A stretch of 13,769 nucleotides of DNA, from positions 1-13,769 of the forward strand of contig JANLPR010000056.1 in NCBI GenBank assembly GCA_031367345.1, written 5' to 3'. The position numbers and the translations under genes were made by a program. Shown piece by piece: positions 1 through 7,266 of the stretch (position 1 is its first letter; each line of letters opens with the position of its first letter). The notes below the pieces were generated by a model, which was given only the letters and a program-made list of their open reading frames with translations, was not told where the DNA came from and ran no database searches. This DNA is from JADKIH01 sp031367345 (GTDB lineage Bacteria > Bacteroidota > Bacteroidia > AKYH767-A > 2013-40CM-41-45).

Positions 1-156
1 ACTACAATTAAATTGATGATTCATTTGATTGTAATATTGGCCGTGTCGTTAACGCACAAGTCGATGGCAGTACCTTTTATTATTTCATTTATGGTGATGT
101 ACGCTTTATTTACAGCTTTTGAAGTATACACCTCAATGAAGGCAAGAGCGAAATAA
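1..156 (+). CDS. C-terminal end of a small membrane protein, possibly AtpI-like (5' truncated)
   Basis: The reading frame is open from base 1 to a TAA at 154-156 and gives the last 51 residues of a protein that starts outside the window. The fragment contains two hydrophobic stretches (MIHLIVILAVSL and VPFIISFMVMYALFTAF) separated by a short HKSMA turn, and it ends in a basic tail (MKARAK). This resembles the last two helices of the small four-helix AtpI-like protein often encoded just upstream of atpB in Bacteroidota, where it is thought to assist ATP synthase assembly. That assignment rests on general resemblance plus the presence of the atp operon 2.8 kb downstream, with two unrelated genes in between. 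It could equally be another small integral membrane protein. The reading frame is solid; the identity is tentative. Confidence 0.45.
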   Translation, partial: TTIKLMIHLIVILAVSLTHKSMAVPFIISFMVMYALFTAFEVYTSMKARAK

Positions 157-296
157 ATGAAATAATAATATGTGGTAAGTTGAAGTAGAATATTGCCTTA
201 AAAGCCGATTATTACAAAATATAACTTAGTTTTTGTTTATCAAAGAAATATTGAAAAATTAGTCGGTTCATTTAGTTGATAAGAAAACCACTTCGA

Positions 297-327
297 TTTG
301 TATTTAATATGAAAACAATTACATTTA
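297..327 (+). promoter_or_regulatory. candidate Bacteroidota promoter for the beta-barrel gene
   Basis: TTTG at 297-300 is followed after exactly 19 bases by TACATTTA at 320-327, matching the TAnnTTTG -7 consensus at all but the last base. Transcription would start near 333, leaving a leader of about 70 nt before the ATG at 402. This is the only gene-free stretch upstream of the beta-barrel gene (157-401), and nothing else is recognisable in it. Confidence 0.5.
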
Positions 328-401
328 CGGAGTTGATTAGAGTGATTTTTATTATTCAATTTCTTTATCTAAACCAATCAAACACATAAATTAATAACCA
401 C

Positions 402-1004
402 ATGAAAACAATTAAACTATTTGTAAAAACAGCGGCTCTAATGACAGCATTGTTATTGAGCAATGTTGGAACGACTAATGCGCAAGCATTCGATATCGGG
501 ACCAACGTAATCAATGCCGGAGTTGGTATTGGTGGAACTTTATTGGGGGGCTATTCCTTCAATAACAGATCACAAACTCCGGCTTTGGGCTTATCCTTTG
601 AGCATGGAACTTGGGAATTAGGAGATGGAGTAGTGAGTCTTGGTGGTTACTTAGGGTACAAGTCGATCAGCGATAACTTTAATGATGGCAGCTATAGCGA
701 ATCTTGGAAATGGTCTTACACGATTATTGGAATTAGAGGAGCATATCATTTTCCGTTAGACAACGACAAATTAGATTTGTATCTAGGTGCAATGTTATCG
801 TATAACATTTTGAGTTTTAAATACACATCTAATTTTCCTACGTACATTCCTGGGAACGATTACTCAGCTGGTAACGGCAGTGCTGCCGGATTTTCGGCAT
901 TTGGAGGAATTCGTTACTACCTATCAGACAACATTGGATTGAATGCTGAATTAGGTTACGGTATTGCCTATTTGACAATTGGTCTTTCTTTTAAATTAAA
1001 ATAA
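402..1004 (+). CDS. small outer-membrane beta-barrel protein
   Basis: This 200-residue protein begins with a typical Sec signal peptide: basic MKTIKLFVK, a hydrophobic core AALMTALLL, and probable cleavage near TTNAQA at about residue 29. The mature part is rich in Gly and aromatic residues and alternates polar and hydrophobic positions in about eight amphipathic strands (for example residues 60-71, 76-89, 103-117, 123-141, 160-175 and 178-199), with polar loops between. That pattern fits a small OmpA/OmpX-type outer-membrane barrel. It ends in IGLSFKLK rather than the usual terminal aromatic residue. The fold class is well supported. Function is not evident; porin-like, structural or adhesive roles are all possible. 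It has its own candidate promoter and a strong terminator, so it is probably a single-gene unit. Confidence 0.75.
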   Translation: MKTIKLFVKTAALMTALLLSNVGTTNAQAFDIGTNVINAGVGIGGTLLGGYSFNNRSQTPALGLSFEHGTWELGDGVVSLGGYLGYKSISDNFNDGSYSESWKWSYTIIGIRGAYHFPLDNDKLDLYLGAMLSYNILSFKYTSNFPTYIPGNDYSAGNGSAAGFSAFGGIRYYLSDNIGLNAELGYGIAYLTIGLSFKLK

Positions 1005-1023
1005 AAAACCAAGAACATTTTTC

Positions 1024-1054
1024 AAAGGAGCTGCCCGAACATGGCGGCTCCTTT
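1024..1054 (+). terminator. hairpin terminator after the beta-barrel gene
   Basis: AAAGGAGCTGCC (1024-1035) pairs with GGCGGCTCCTTT (1043-1054) over 12 positions with a single T-G wobble, around a 7-nt loop. It begins 19 bases after the stop codon. The T-run comes late (TTTTTT at about 1067-1072), so termination efficiency is uncertain, but the stem itself is unambiguous. Confidence 0.7.
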
Positions 1055-1097
1055 GCGTTATAAGGGTTTTTTGCATAAAATAAAATCGCTTTTCGTT

Positions 1098-1128
1098 TTT
1101 TATTTCCGAAAGTTTACCCGTAAGTTTG
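1098..1128 (+). promoter_or_regulatory. candidate promoter for the T9SS beta-propeller gene
   Basis: TAAGTTTG at 1121-1128 matches the Bacteroidota -7 element TAnnTTTG perfectly. The -33 position 19 bases upstream reads TTTT (1098-1101) instead of TTTG. Transcription would begin near 1134, so the upstream in-frame ATG at 1126 would not be on the message. This supports the start at 1177. Confidence 0.5.
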
Positions 1129-1176
1129 CCATTCGCTTTTTCTTTCGAGCGTTCTTCTACATTTAAACGATATTGC

Positions 1177-2793
1177 ATGAAATTTTTTCCGGCCGTACTT
1201 TTTTCTTGTCTTATATTGGTTTTTACCAATTCGTTTTCTCAAAGTCGATTACTTTGGTCTACAACAATTGCTCATCCAAATGCTCAGATTACAGATTGTA
1301 AAATGCTAAAAGTAGATGAATATGGAAATTCATTTACGATCAACTATACAAAAAATTCCGGCTCAAATTATTCTACATACATTTTCAATGGTTTCAATGC
1401 TTCCGGAAATAAAATTTGGGAATATTTAAATGACAGTTGTCTTGCAAATTGCAGCGATGCATATTTTCACATTATTCCGATAGAAAACAATGGTGCAATT
1501 TTTATAGGATTTTACGAAGACCAAACCGGTACACAACTGCGGTTAAAACGAATAAGTAAAACGGGCGGTTTGCTCTGGCAACAATATTGGCTTACGCCAT
1601 TTTTATCTGCTGTCCCCGTACAATCGTTGATTGACAATAGCGGAAATTTGGTGGTAGGAATTACAGGAGTAGTAGATTCAACTACACTCGAAGATTTTGC
1701 AGTTGCACAGTTTGACACGACAAACGGTTTTTTAAATTGGCATATCGAATTACCCGATGATGGTACCATTGGAAATCCACTTATGGAAACACTTTCTTCC
1801 ATAGCTATAGACGCAAACGATAATATTTATGGATGTGGTACCGGCGTGGGATTGTCGTTAGGCGTGGTTAAAAATTATTACTTCAAAATATCTTCTCTTG
1901 GCACATTAGATTATCGTAATCAATGCGCATTTAGTGGGCTTAACACAAGTGTAAATTCAATTAAAGTTAATACGGTAAACGATTTTTATTTGATGGGAAT
2001 GAACACGGGCGATGTGAAAATTGAAAAGAGAAAAACACAGACAGGCAATTTAGTACGGACCTCTACAATTCATCGCGATTCGGCTGATGTGAGTAATGTG
2101 GGATTTGAGTTAGAACAAAATTCGATTATAGTATTGAACAATTACCGTTACTTCAACATACTTCCCGGAACCTGGACGAATAAGCATTACATGGCAACGA
2201 GTTTGGATACGGCGGGCAATGTGAATTGGACGAGAGATTATTTTGCTACTACCGATTCACTTGGGCCAAAAGATGGAACACAAGGAGCCATTCAGTTGAG
2301 TAAATGCAATGGCAATTTTTATGTACTGTCGACCCAGCATTTTACCACCAGTCGCGATTTATTAATTTTACATAAGCTAGCGTTGACAGGAAATACATTG
2401 TGGTCTGATACGACAGCAACCAATAATTCTCCCGGCAATTTTGATTTCGATAGCAATTGTGACTCGTATCTCGGACGCACTTTTTCCGGCAAAAGTGTGG
2501 TACAACGGTATAGCGATGCGGGAATTAATTATGTTCAATTGGTGCCGGATGATGCTCTGTTCGAAATCTATCCAAATCCGGCGAGCGACCGCGTTACAAT
2601 TAAACTGACTTCCCGCCAAAAGGGGAATAAAGAACTAGTTTGTTTTAATGGGTTAGGATCAATAGTTAAGCAAGAAGCTTTTGATCGCGATGACTTGACA
2701 TTTTCGGTTGCAGACCTACCTGGCGGCGTTTATTTTCTACAACTTGTTATTGACAAACAAACGGCCAGTTCAAAAATCTTAGTAAAGCAGTAA
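1177..2793 (+). CDS. T9SS-secreted beta-propeller-like protein with type A sorting domain
   Basis: The start at 1177 was preferred over an in-frame ATG at 1126. It gives a clean signal peptide (MKFFPAVLFSCLILVFTNSFSQ) and lies about 43 nt after the likely transcription start. The 538-residue product has a body (about 24-455) with a repeated strand ending in G-x-L-x-W or similar: RLLW 27, GNKIW 81, GGLLW 134, GFLNW 188, GTLDY 246, GNLVR 293, GNVNW 351, GNTLW 409. The spacing is about 47-58 residues, as in PQQ-like or SBBP-like beta-propellers of seven or eight blades. The C-terminal 80 residues (FEIYPNPASDRVTI to KILVKQ) are a type A T9SS sorting domain, which directs export across the outer membrane and attachment or release. 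No catalytic residues are recognised and the ligand is unknown. Confidence 0.8.
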   Translation: MKFFPAVLFSCLILVFTNSFSQSRLLWSTTIAHPNAQITDCKMLKVDEYGNSFTINYTKNSGSNYSTYIFNGFNASGNKIWEYLNDSCLANCSDAYFHIIPIENNGAIFIGFYEDQTGTQLRLKRISKTGGLLWQQYWLTPFLSAVPVQSLIDNSGNLVVGITGVVDSTTLEDFAVAQFDTTNGFLNWHIELPDDGTIGNPLMETLSSIAIDANDNIYGCGTGVGLSLGVVKNYYFKISSLGTLDYRNQCAFSGLNTSVNSIKVNTVNDFYLMGMNTGDVKIEKRKTQTGNLVRTSTIHRDSADVSNVGFELEQNSIIVLNNYRYFNILPGTWTNKHYMATSLDTAGNVNWTRDYFATTDSLGPKDGTQGAIQLSKCNGNFYVLSTQHFTTSRDLLILHKLALTGNTLWSDTTATNNSPGNFDFDSNCDSYLGRTFSGKSVVQRYSDAGINYVQLVPDDALFEIYPNPASDRVTIKLTSRQKGNKELVCFNGLGSIVKQEAFDRDDLTFSVADLPGGVYFLQLVIDKQTASSKILVKQ

Positions 2794-2853
2794 ATGATAA
2801 TAGATAGCCGAAAAATAGCCATTTAAACAATCATTTTTACTATTATGGTTGTA

Positions 2854-2901
2854 AAAATCCTTCTTTGCCCTTGCCTTCAGGCAATGGCAAAGAAGGATTT
2901 T
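2854..2901 (+). terminator. very strong hairpin terminator upstream of the atp operon
   Basis: AAAATCCTTCTTTGCC (2854-2869) pairs perfectly with GGCAAAGAAGGATTTT (2886-2901). After one C-T mismatch, TTGCC (2871-2875) pairs with GGCAA (2880-2884) around a TTCA tetraloop, giving 21 base pairs in total. A/T-rich flanks on both sides supply a U-tract in either direction, so it could work both ways. It separates the T9SS gene from the atp promoter that begins 13 bases later. Confidence 0.85.
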
Positions 2902-2913
2902 ATTTATTAATCG

Positions 2914-2944
2914 TTTGTTCATAAGTCATTAAATAGTACTTTTG
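2914..2944 (+). promoter_or_regulatory. promoter of the ATP synthase operon
   Basis: TTTG at 2914-2917 and TACTTTTG at 2937-2944, separated by 19 bases, match the Bacteroidota housekeeping promoter (TTTG, N19, TAnnTTTG) at every defined position. Transcription should begin near 2950 and leave a leader of about 55 nt before the atpB ATG at 3004. This is the best promoter match in the window, in keeping with a highly expressed housekeeping operon. Confidence 0.75.
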
Positions 2945-3003
2945 CGCTCTCATTAAAAGTAGCCCTAATAAAAAGGCTGCAACGCTTTCAAAACGTGTGA
3001 ATT

Positions 3004-4119
3004 ATGAAGTTAAAATTGAGTTGGGTGTTAATTTGTCTTTTTGCAGCAACAAGTGTGTTTGCTAACGAAGAGACGACCACAGGTGAAGAAAAATTTGACG
3101 CAGGAAAGACGATCATCGAACACATTTCGGATTCGCATGATTGGCACATTATGGGCAATGGCGAAAACGCTGTTATAGTTCCTCTTCCAGTTATTGTTTA
3201 CAACAAAACACGTGGATTTTCTATGTTTATGTCGAGCCGTTTTGAGCACGGACATAAATCATACAATGGTTATGTACTTCGCGAAAACAACATTGAGGCA
3301 GTAGATCAATTAGAAGAAACGGATGCAGCAACAGCAACGATGAACGAAAAACTTACAGCACAGACATACGATATCTCCATGACTAAAAATGTGGTATCGC
3401 TTTTATCGAGTATCGTCATTATGCTAGTAATCTTTTTATCGGTTGCTAAGTCGTACGCCAAACGGAAAGGACAAGCACCCAAAGGACTTCAGGGTTTAAT
3501 AGAAGTATTAGTTGTATTTGTTCGCGACGAAATTGCAAAGCCGAGTATCGGGAAAAAGTATGAGCGTTTTATGCCTTACTTACTTACCGTTTTCTTTTTT
3601 ATCTGGATCAACAATCTTTTAGGACTTATTCCTATTCTTCCTGGTGGCGCCAACGTTACAGGAAACATAGCAGTTACCATGACATTAGCCGTATTGACGT
3701 TTATTATAACAACACTTTCAGCCAACAAAAATTACTGGAGACACATATTTGCAATGCCTGGCGTTCCTATATGGGTTCTGGTATTGTTAACACCTATCGA
3801 GTTATTGGGAGTTGTACTTCGTCCGTTCGTATTGATGATTCGACTTTTCGCGAACATCACAGCGGGTCATATCATTGCATTATCATTCTTTGCGTTAATA
3901 TTCATCTTCGGAGAAATGAGTACCGGAGCAGGATTAGGAGTATCAGTTGTATCAGTAGCCTTCGTAGTGTTTATGTCGGTACTTGAATTATTGGTTGCTT
4001 TTCTTCAAGCTTTTGTATTCACATTATTGTCGGCCATTTATTTTGGAGCAGCAGTAGAAGAGCATGATCACAATCATGACGGAATAGATGCACACGTAGA
4101 GGAAGCACTTATCGTTTGA
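3004..4119 (+). CDS. atpB: ATP synthase Fo subunit a
   Basis: This is the membrane stator subunit that forms the proton half-channels against the c-ring. It is 371 residues long, about 100 more than E. coli subunit a. The extra length is a signal-peptide-like start (MKLKLSWVLICLFAATSVFA) and a periplasmic stretch to about residue 125 that includes the SDSHDWHI segment; such extensions are usual in Bacteroidota. Several membrane helices follow. The essential arginine is R280 in MIRLFANITAGH, equivalent to E. coli aR210, and Q335 in LVAFLQAFVFT lies in the last helix. The C-terminus is rich in His and acidic residues (EEHDHNHDGIDAH). It is first in the operon, 30 bases before atpE. Confidence 0.97.
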   Translation: MKLKLSWVLICLFAATSVFANEETTTGEEKFDAGKTIIEHISDSHDWHIMGNGENAVIVPLPVIVYNKTRGFSMFMSSRFEHGHKSYNGYVLRENNIEAVDQLEETDAATATMNEKLTAQTYDISMTKNVVSLLSSIVIMLVIFLSVAKSYAKRKGQAPKGLQGLIEVLVVFVRDEIAKPSIGKKYERFMPYLLTVFFFIWINNLLGLIPILPGGANVTGNIAVTMTLAVLTFIITTLSANKNYWRHIFAMPGVPIWVLVLLTPIELLGVVLRPFVLMIRLFANITAGHIIALSFFALIFIFGEMSTGAGLGVSVVSVAFVVFMSVLELLVAFLQAFVFTLLSAIYFGAAVEEHDHNHDGIDAHVEEALIV

Positions 4120-4149
4120 AATTAATTTAACCCTTAAATAATAATTACT

Positions 4150-4407
4150 ATGTTATCTTCAATTATTCTTGAAGCAGGAAATCTCGGATTAGGTTACGGA
4201 GTTGCTGCATTAGGTGCCGGACTAGCTGCTCTTGGAGCAGGTGTAGGTATCGGTCGTATCGGTGGTTCTGCATTAGAATCAATCGCTCGTCAGCCTGAGG
4301 CTAGTGGCGACATTCGTGCCAACATGATTCTTACTGCTGCGCTTGTAGAAGGTGCTGCTTTCTTCGCGATGGTAGTAGGACTTCTTGTTACCTTCATCAA
4401 GCCTTAA
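4150..4407 (+). CDS. atpE: ATP synthase Fo subunit c
   Basis: This 85-residue proteolipid forms the rotating c-ring. Two hydrophobic helices flank a polar loop with the conserved RQPE motif (residues 47-50). The first helix carries a dense Gly/Ala series (about residues 15-35) for tight helix packing. The ion-binding carboxylate is E67 in TAALVEGAAFF. The residues after E67 are Gly-Ala, not the Ser-Thr of sodium-type rings, and no Gln is seen at the expected helix-1 position, so proton coupling is inferred. It is followed directly by a strong hairpin before atpF, which may allow extra c-subunit synthesis. Confidence 0.97.
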   Translation: MLSSIILEAGNLGLGYGVAALGAGLAALGAGVGIGRIGGSALESIARQPEASGDIRANMILTAALVEGAAFFAMVVGLLVTFIKP

Positions 4408-4413
4408 GAAAAT

Positions 4414-4448
4414 TTAAAACGGTTCAACGGTTGGTTGAACCGTTTTAA
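4414..4448 (+). terminator. intra-operon hairpin between atpE and atpF (possible partial terminator or mRNA stabiliser)
   Basis: AAAACGGTTCAAC (4416-4428) and GTTGAACCGTTTT (4434-4446) are perfect inverted copies around a GGTTG loop. Two more T-A pairs extend the stem to 15 bp. It starts 7 bases after the atpE stop and is followed by AATTTTAC, a weak U-tract. atpF begins 45 bases later in the same orientation, so full termination here would silence the rest of the operon. Partial termination or protection of the atpBE message is more plausible. Confidence 0.7.
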
Positions 4449-4492
4449 TTTTACAATTGAATTAAAAAAGTCAAAGAAAAAATCAAAACACA

Positions 4493-4987
4493 ATGGAATT
4501 AATAAAACCACAGTTCGGCCTCATTATCTGGATGACTATTTCATTCTTGGTATTAATGTTTTTACTGGGAAAGTTTGCATTTCCAATGATCTTGAAATCA
4601 TTGAAAGAGCGTGAAGATTCAATTGCTGATGCATTAAACAGTGCAGCGAAAGCAAAAGAAGAAATGCTTGCATTGAAATCGGACAACGAAAAGCTTCTTG
4701 CGTCTGCACGTGCAGAACGCGATCTTTTAATGAAAGAGGCTCGAGATGCAAAAGATGCCATTGTTGCTGAAGCAAAAAATAAAGCACAAGTAGAAGCCAA
4801 TAGAATTATGGCCAATGCACGTGAGTCGATCAACAATGAAAAAAATACTGCACTTGCTGAATTGAAAAACCAAGTTGCGGTTATGTCTATTGAGATCGCA
4901 GAAAAAATTCTTCGTCAGGAATTGAGCAAAGACGAAAAGCAAAAAAGTTTGATGGATAATCTGATGAAAGATGTTTCGTTGAATTAA
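4493..4987 (+). CDS. atpF: ATP synthase Fo subunit b
   Basis: This 164-residue protein is the peripheral stalk of ATP synthase, linking membrane subunit a to F1 through delta. One N-terminal membrane helix (about residues 9-29, LIIWMTISFLVLMFLLGKF) is followed by a long charged, Ala-rich helix from about 35 to 150 with heptad-like spacing (KAKEEMLALKSDNEKLL and onwards), as expected for the dimeric right-handed coiled coil. Length is normal for a bacterial b subunit. Only one b gene is present, so a b2 homodimer is inferred. It lies between atpE and atpH in the usual order. Confidence 0.95.
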   Translation: MELIKPQFGLIIWMTISFLVLMFLLGKFAFPMILKSLKEREDSIADALNSAAKAKEEMLALKSDNEKLLASARAERDLLMKEARDAKDAIVAEAKNKAQVEANRIMANARESINNEKNTALAELKNQVAVMSIEIAEKILRQELSKDEKQKSLMDNLMKDVSLN

Positions 4988-5036
4988 TTCAATGAGATTG
5001 AAATAAAATTCTGAATTATCGCCAAGAAAAAAGAAG

Positions 5037-5594
5037 ATGATAGACATTAAAGTATCAAAGAGGTATGCAAGATCAATACTCGGACTTTCGAAAGAAACGG
5101 GAGTAATTGATGTAGTGAGTGCAGACATGAAATTGTTTCTTTCAGTATGCAAGCAAAACCACGACCTAGAACTTATGCTTGCAAATCCTATTATTCATTC
5201 CGATAAAAAACTAGCGGTATTAAAAGCTGTTTTCGAAAACAAAGTGAATAAACTTACAATGTCTTTTATGGAATTAGTAACCAAAAAAGGTCGTGAGAAA
5301 TATCTTGTGTCAATAGCAAAAGAATTTACTGAAGAATATAAAATATATAAAGGAATACGAACGGCAGAAATTACCTCTGCGGTTGGCCTCGACGATAAGC
5401 TTCGCTCACAAGTATATGAGTTGATACGTCAAGGAACAAATTCGGAAGTGGAACTGGTAGAGAAAGTAGATAAGAAACTGATAGGTGGTTTTGTTTTACG
5501 AATGGGCGATAAGCAGTATGATGCATCAATTGCATCCGACCTACGTAAGCTTACACAAAAATTCTCTTCAAGCCCGTACATCCACAAAAACTAA
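5037..5594 (+). CDS. atpH: ATP synthase F1 subunit delta (OSCP)
   Basis: This 185-residue subunit sits on top of F1 and clamps it to the b-subunit stalk. The N-terminal helical domain opens with KVSKRYARSILGLSKE, a typical delta/OSCP start. The C-terminal part carries the conserved segment KKLIGGFVLRMGDKQYDASI (about residues 146-165), which is the family signature. Length is normal. The gene follows atpF after 49 bases and precedes atpA by 40 bases, with no terminator on either side, so it is part of the same transcription unit. Confidence 0.95.
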   Translation: MIDIKVSKRYARSILGLSKETGVIDVVSADMKLFLSVCKQNHDLELMLANPIIHSDKKLAVLKAVFENKVNKLTMSFMELVTKKGREKYLVSIAKEFTEEYKIYKGIRTAEITSAVGLDDKLRSQVYELIRQGTNSEVELVEKVDKKLIGGFVLRMGDKQYDASIASDLRKLTQKFSSSPYIHKN

Positions 5595-5634
5595 TTTTTG
5601 ATAATCATTAAGAAAAAATAAATTACACTATACA

Positions 5635-7215
5635 ATGGCAGAAGTAAGACCCGATGAAGTATCAGCTATTTTGCGTCAGCAATTAGCGGGTTTCAAAACA
5701 GAAAAAGAACTAGAAGAAGTAGGAACAGTATTACAAGTTGGTGATGGTATCGCCCGTATTTATGGTCTTACTCGTGTTCAGTCAGGTGAATTGATCGAAT
5801 TCGAAAACGGTCTTCAAGGAATTGTATTAAATCTCGAAGAAGATAATGTTGGAGCCGTATTACTTGGTAATTCGAATGAGATCAAAGAAGGTGATGTTGT
5901 AAAACGTACCGGAAAAATCGGATCTATTCGCGTTGGTGAAGGATTGTTAGGCCGCGTTGTTGATACACTTGGCACTCCAATAGATGGAAAAGGTCCTATT
6001 ACAGGAGAGACGTATGAAATGCCGATCGAGCGTAAAGCTCCCGGAGTAATCTTTCGTCAGCCGGTAACAGAGCCATTACAAACAGGTATCAAAGCGATTG
6101 ACGCCATGATTCCTATTGGACGTGGACAACGTGAGTTGATCATCGGCGATCGTCAGACAGGTAAAACTGCCGTTGCGATCGACACGATTATCAATCAAAA
6201 AGAATTTTACGATCAAGGCAAACCGGTGTTTTGTATTTATGTAGCCATCGGACAAAAAGGCTCTACGATAGCGCAAATTTTAAAGACATTGAACGAAGCA
6301 GGTGCAATGGCATATACAGTAATTGTAGCAGCTCCGGCATCAGTTCCGGCACCAATGCAATTCTTTGCACCAATGTCGGGTGCAGCCATCGGCGAATTTT
6401 TCCGCGATACAGGTCGTCCGGCATTGATCGTTTATGATGATCTTTCTAAGCAAGCCGTAGCATACCGTGAAGTGTCATTACTTCTTCGTCGTCCGCCGGG
6501 TCGTGAAGCATATCCGGGTGATGTGTTTTACCTTCACTCTCGCTTACTTGAGCGTGCTGCGAAAATTATTAACTCCGACGATATTGCTCGCACAATGAAC
6601 GATCTTCCGGAGTCCATTAAGCATTTAGTGAAAGGCGGAGGATCATTAACAGCGCTTCCGATCATCGAAACACAAGCAGGCGACGTATCAGCATATATTC
6701 CTACGAACGTGATCTCGATCACCGACGGGCAGATCTTCTTAGAGGCGAATTTATTTAACGCAGGTGTACGTCCGGCCATTAACGTGGGTATCTCGGTATC
6801 GCGTGTAGGAGGAAATGCACAAATTAAGTCGATGAAAAAAATAGCAGGTACGTTGAAATTAGATCAAGCACAATACCGTGAGTTAGAGGCCTTCTCTAAA
6901 TTCGGTTCGGATTTAGATGCATCAACAAAAGCAACGATCGACAAAGGATCACGTAACGTGGAGATCTTGAAGCAAGGACAATATTCACCAATGTCGGTTG
7001 AAAAGCAAGTAGCTATTATTTACTGTGGAACAAAAGGTTTGTTGAGAGATGTTCCTGTTAATAAAGTGAAAGAATTTGAAACAGAATACCTGTCATATTT
7101 AGAAGCACAATATCGTCCAACACTAGATGCGATCCGTAGTGGAGGGATCGATGAAAAAGTGACGAGTGTACTTGAAAAAGTAGCAGCAGATTTAACTTCA
7201 AAATATAAAAAATAA
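5635..7215 (+). CDS. atpA: ATP synthase F1 subunit alpha
   Basis: This 526-residue subunit is one of the three non-catalytic nucleotide-binding subunits of the F1 head. The N-terminal beta-barrel domain (about residues 25-95) is followed by the nucleotide-binding domain with P-loop GDRQTGKT (171-178) and a Walker B strand ALIVYDDLS (263-271). The alpha/beta signature PAINVGISVS (380-389) leads into R390, the arginine finger supplied to the catalytic site on beta. The C-terminal helical domain ends in SKYKK. All key residues are present and the length is normal. Its partner beta (atpD) is not in this window. Confidence 0.98.
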   Translation: MAEVRPDEVSAILRQQLAGFKTEKELEEVGTVLQVGDGIARIYGLTRVQSGELIEFENGLQGIVLNLEEDNVGAVLLGNSNEIKEGDVVKRTGKIGSIRVGEGLLGRVVDTLGTPIDGKGPITGETYEMPIERKAPGVIFRQPVTEPLQTGIKAIDAMIPIGRGQRELIIGDRQTGKTAVAIDTIINQKEFYDQGKPVFCIYVAIGQKGSTIAQILKTLNEAGAMAYTVIVAAPASVPAPMQFFAPMSGAAIGEFFRDTGRPALIVYDDLSKQAVAYREVSLLLRRPPGREAYPGDVFYLHSRLLERAAKIINSDDIARTMNDLPESIKHLVKGGGSLTALPIIETQAGDVSAYIPTNVISITDGQIFLEANLFNAGVRPAINVGISVSRVGGNAQIKSMKKIAGTLKLDQAQYRELEAFSKFGSDLDASTKATIDKGSRNVEILKQGQYSPMSVEKQVAIIYCGTKGLLRDVPVNKVKEFETEYLSYLEAQYRPTLDAIRSGGIDEKVTSVLEKVAADLTSKYKK

Positions 7216-7226
7216 TTCGCGAGATG

Positions 7227-7245
7227 ATCGGTTCATAGAGCCGAT
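7227..7245 (+). other. small hairpin in the atpA-atpG spacer
   Basis: ATCGGTTC (7227-7234) pairs with GAGCCGAT (7238-7245), including one T-G wobble, around a 3-nt loop, and is followed by GATTTTT. It is small and lies 12 bases after the atpA stop, inside the operon. It could be a weak attenuator or RNA-processing site, or chance. Confidence 0.35.
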
Positions 7246-7266
7246 GATTTTTCGAAAAAGAATACG

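Noticed and set aside
309..389. A 26-codon reading frame upstream of the beta-barrel gene that begins with the same 13 bases (ATGAAAACAATTA) as that gene.
   Set aside because: The candidate -7 element at 320-327 lies inside it, so the likely transcript would not include its start. The hydrophobic peptide has no recognisable role, and a shared 13-mer in A-rich DNA is weak evidence.
2377..2619. A long minus-strand frame opposite the T9SS propeller gene, and similar frames opposite the atp genes and the large secreted gene.
   Set aside because: These lie wholly inside well-supported plus-strand genes, have low-complexity or Cys/Ser-rich translations, and have no promoter or family resemblance.
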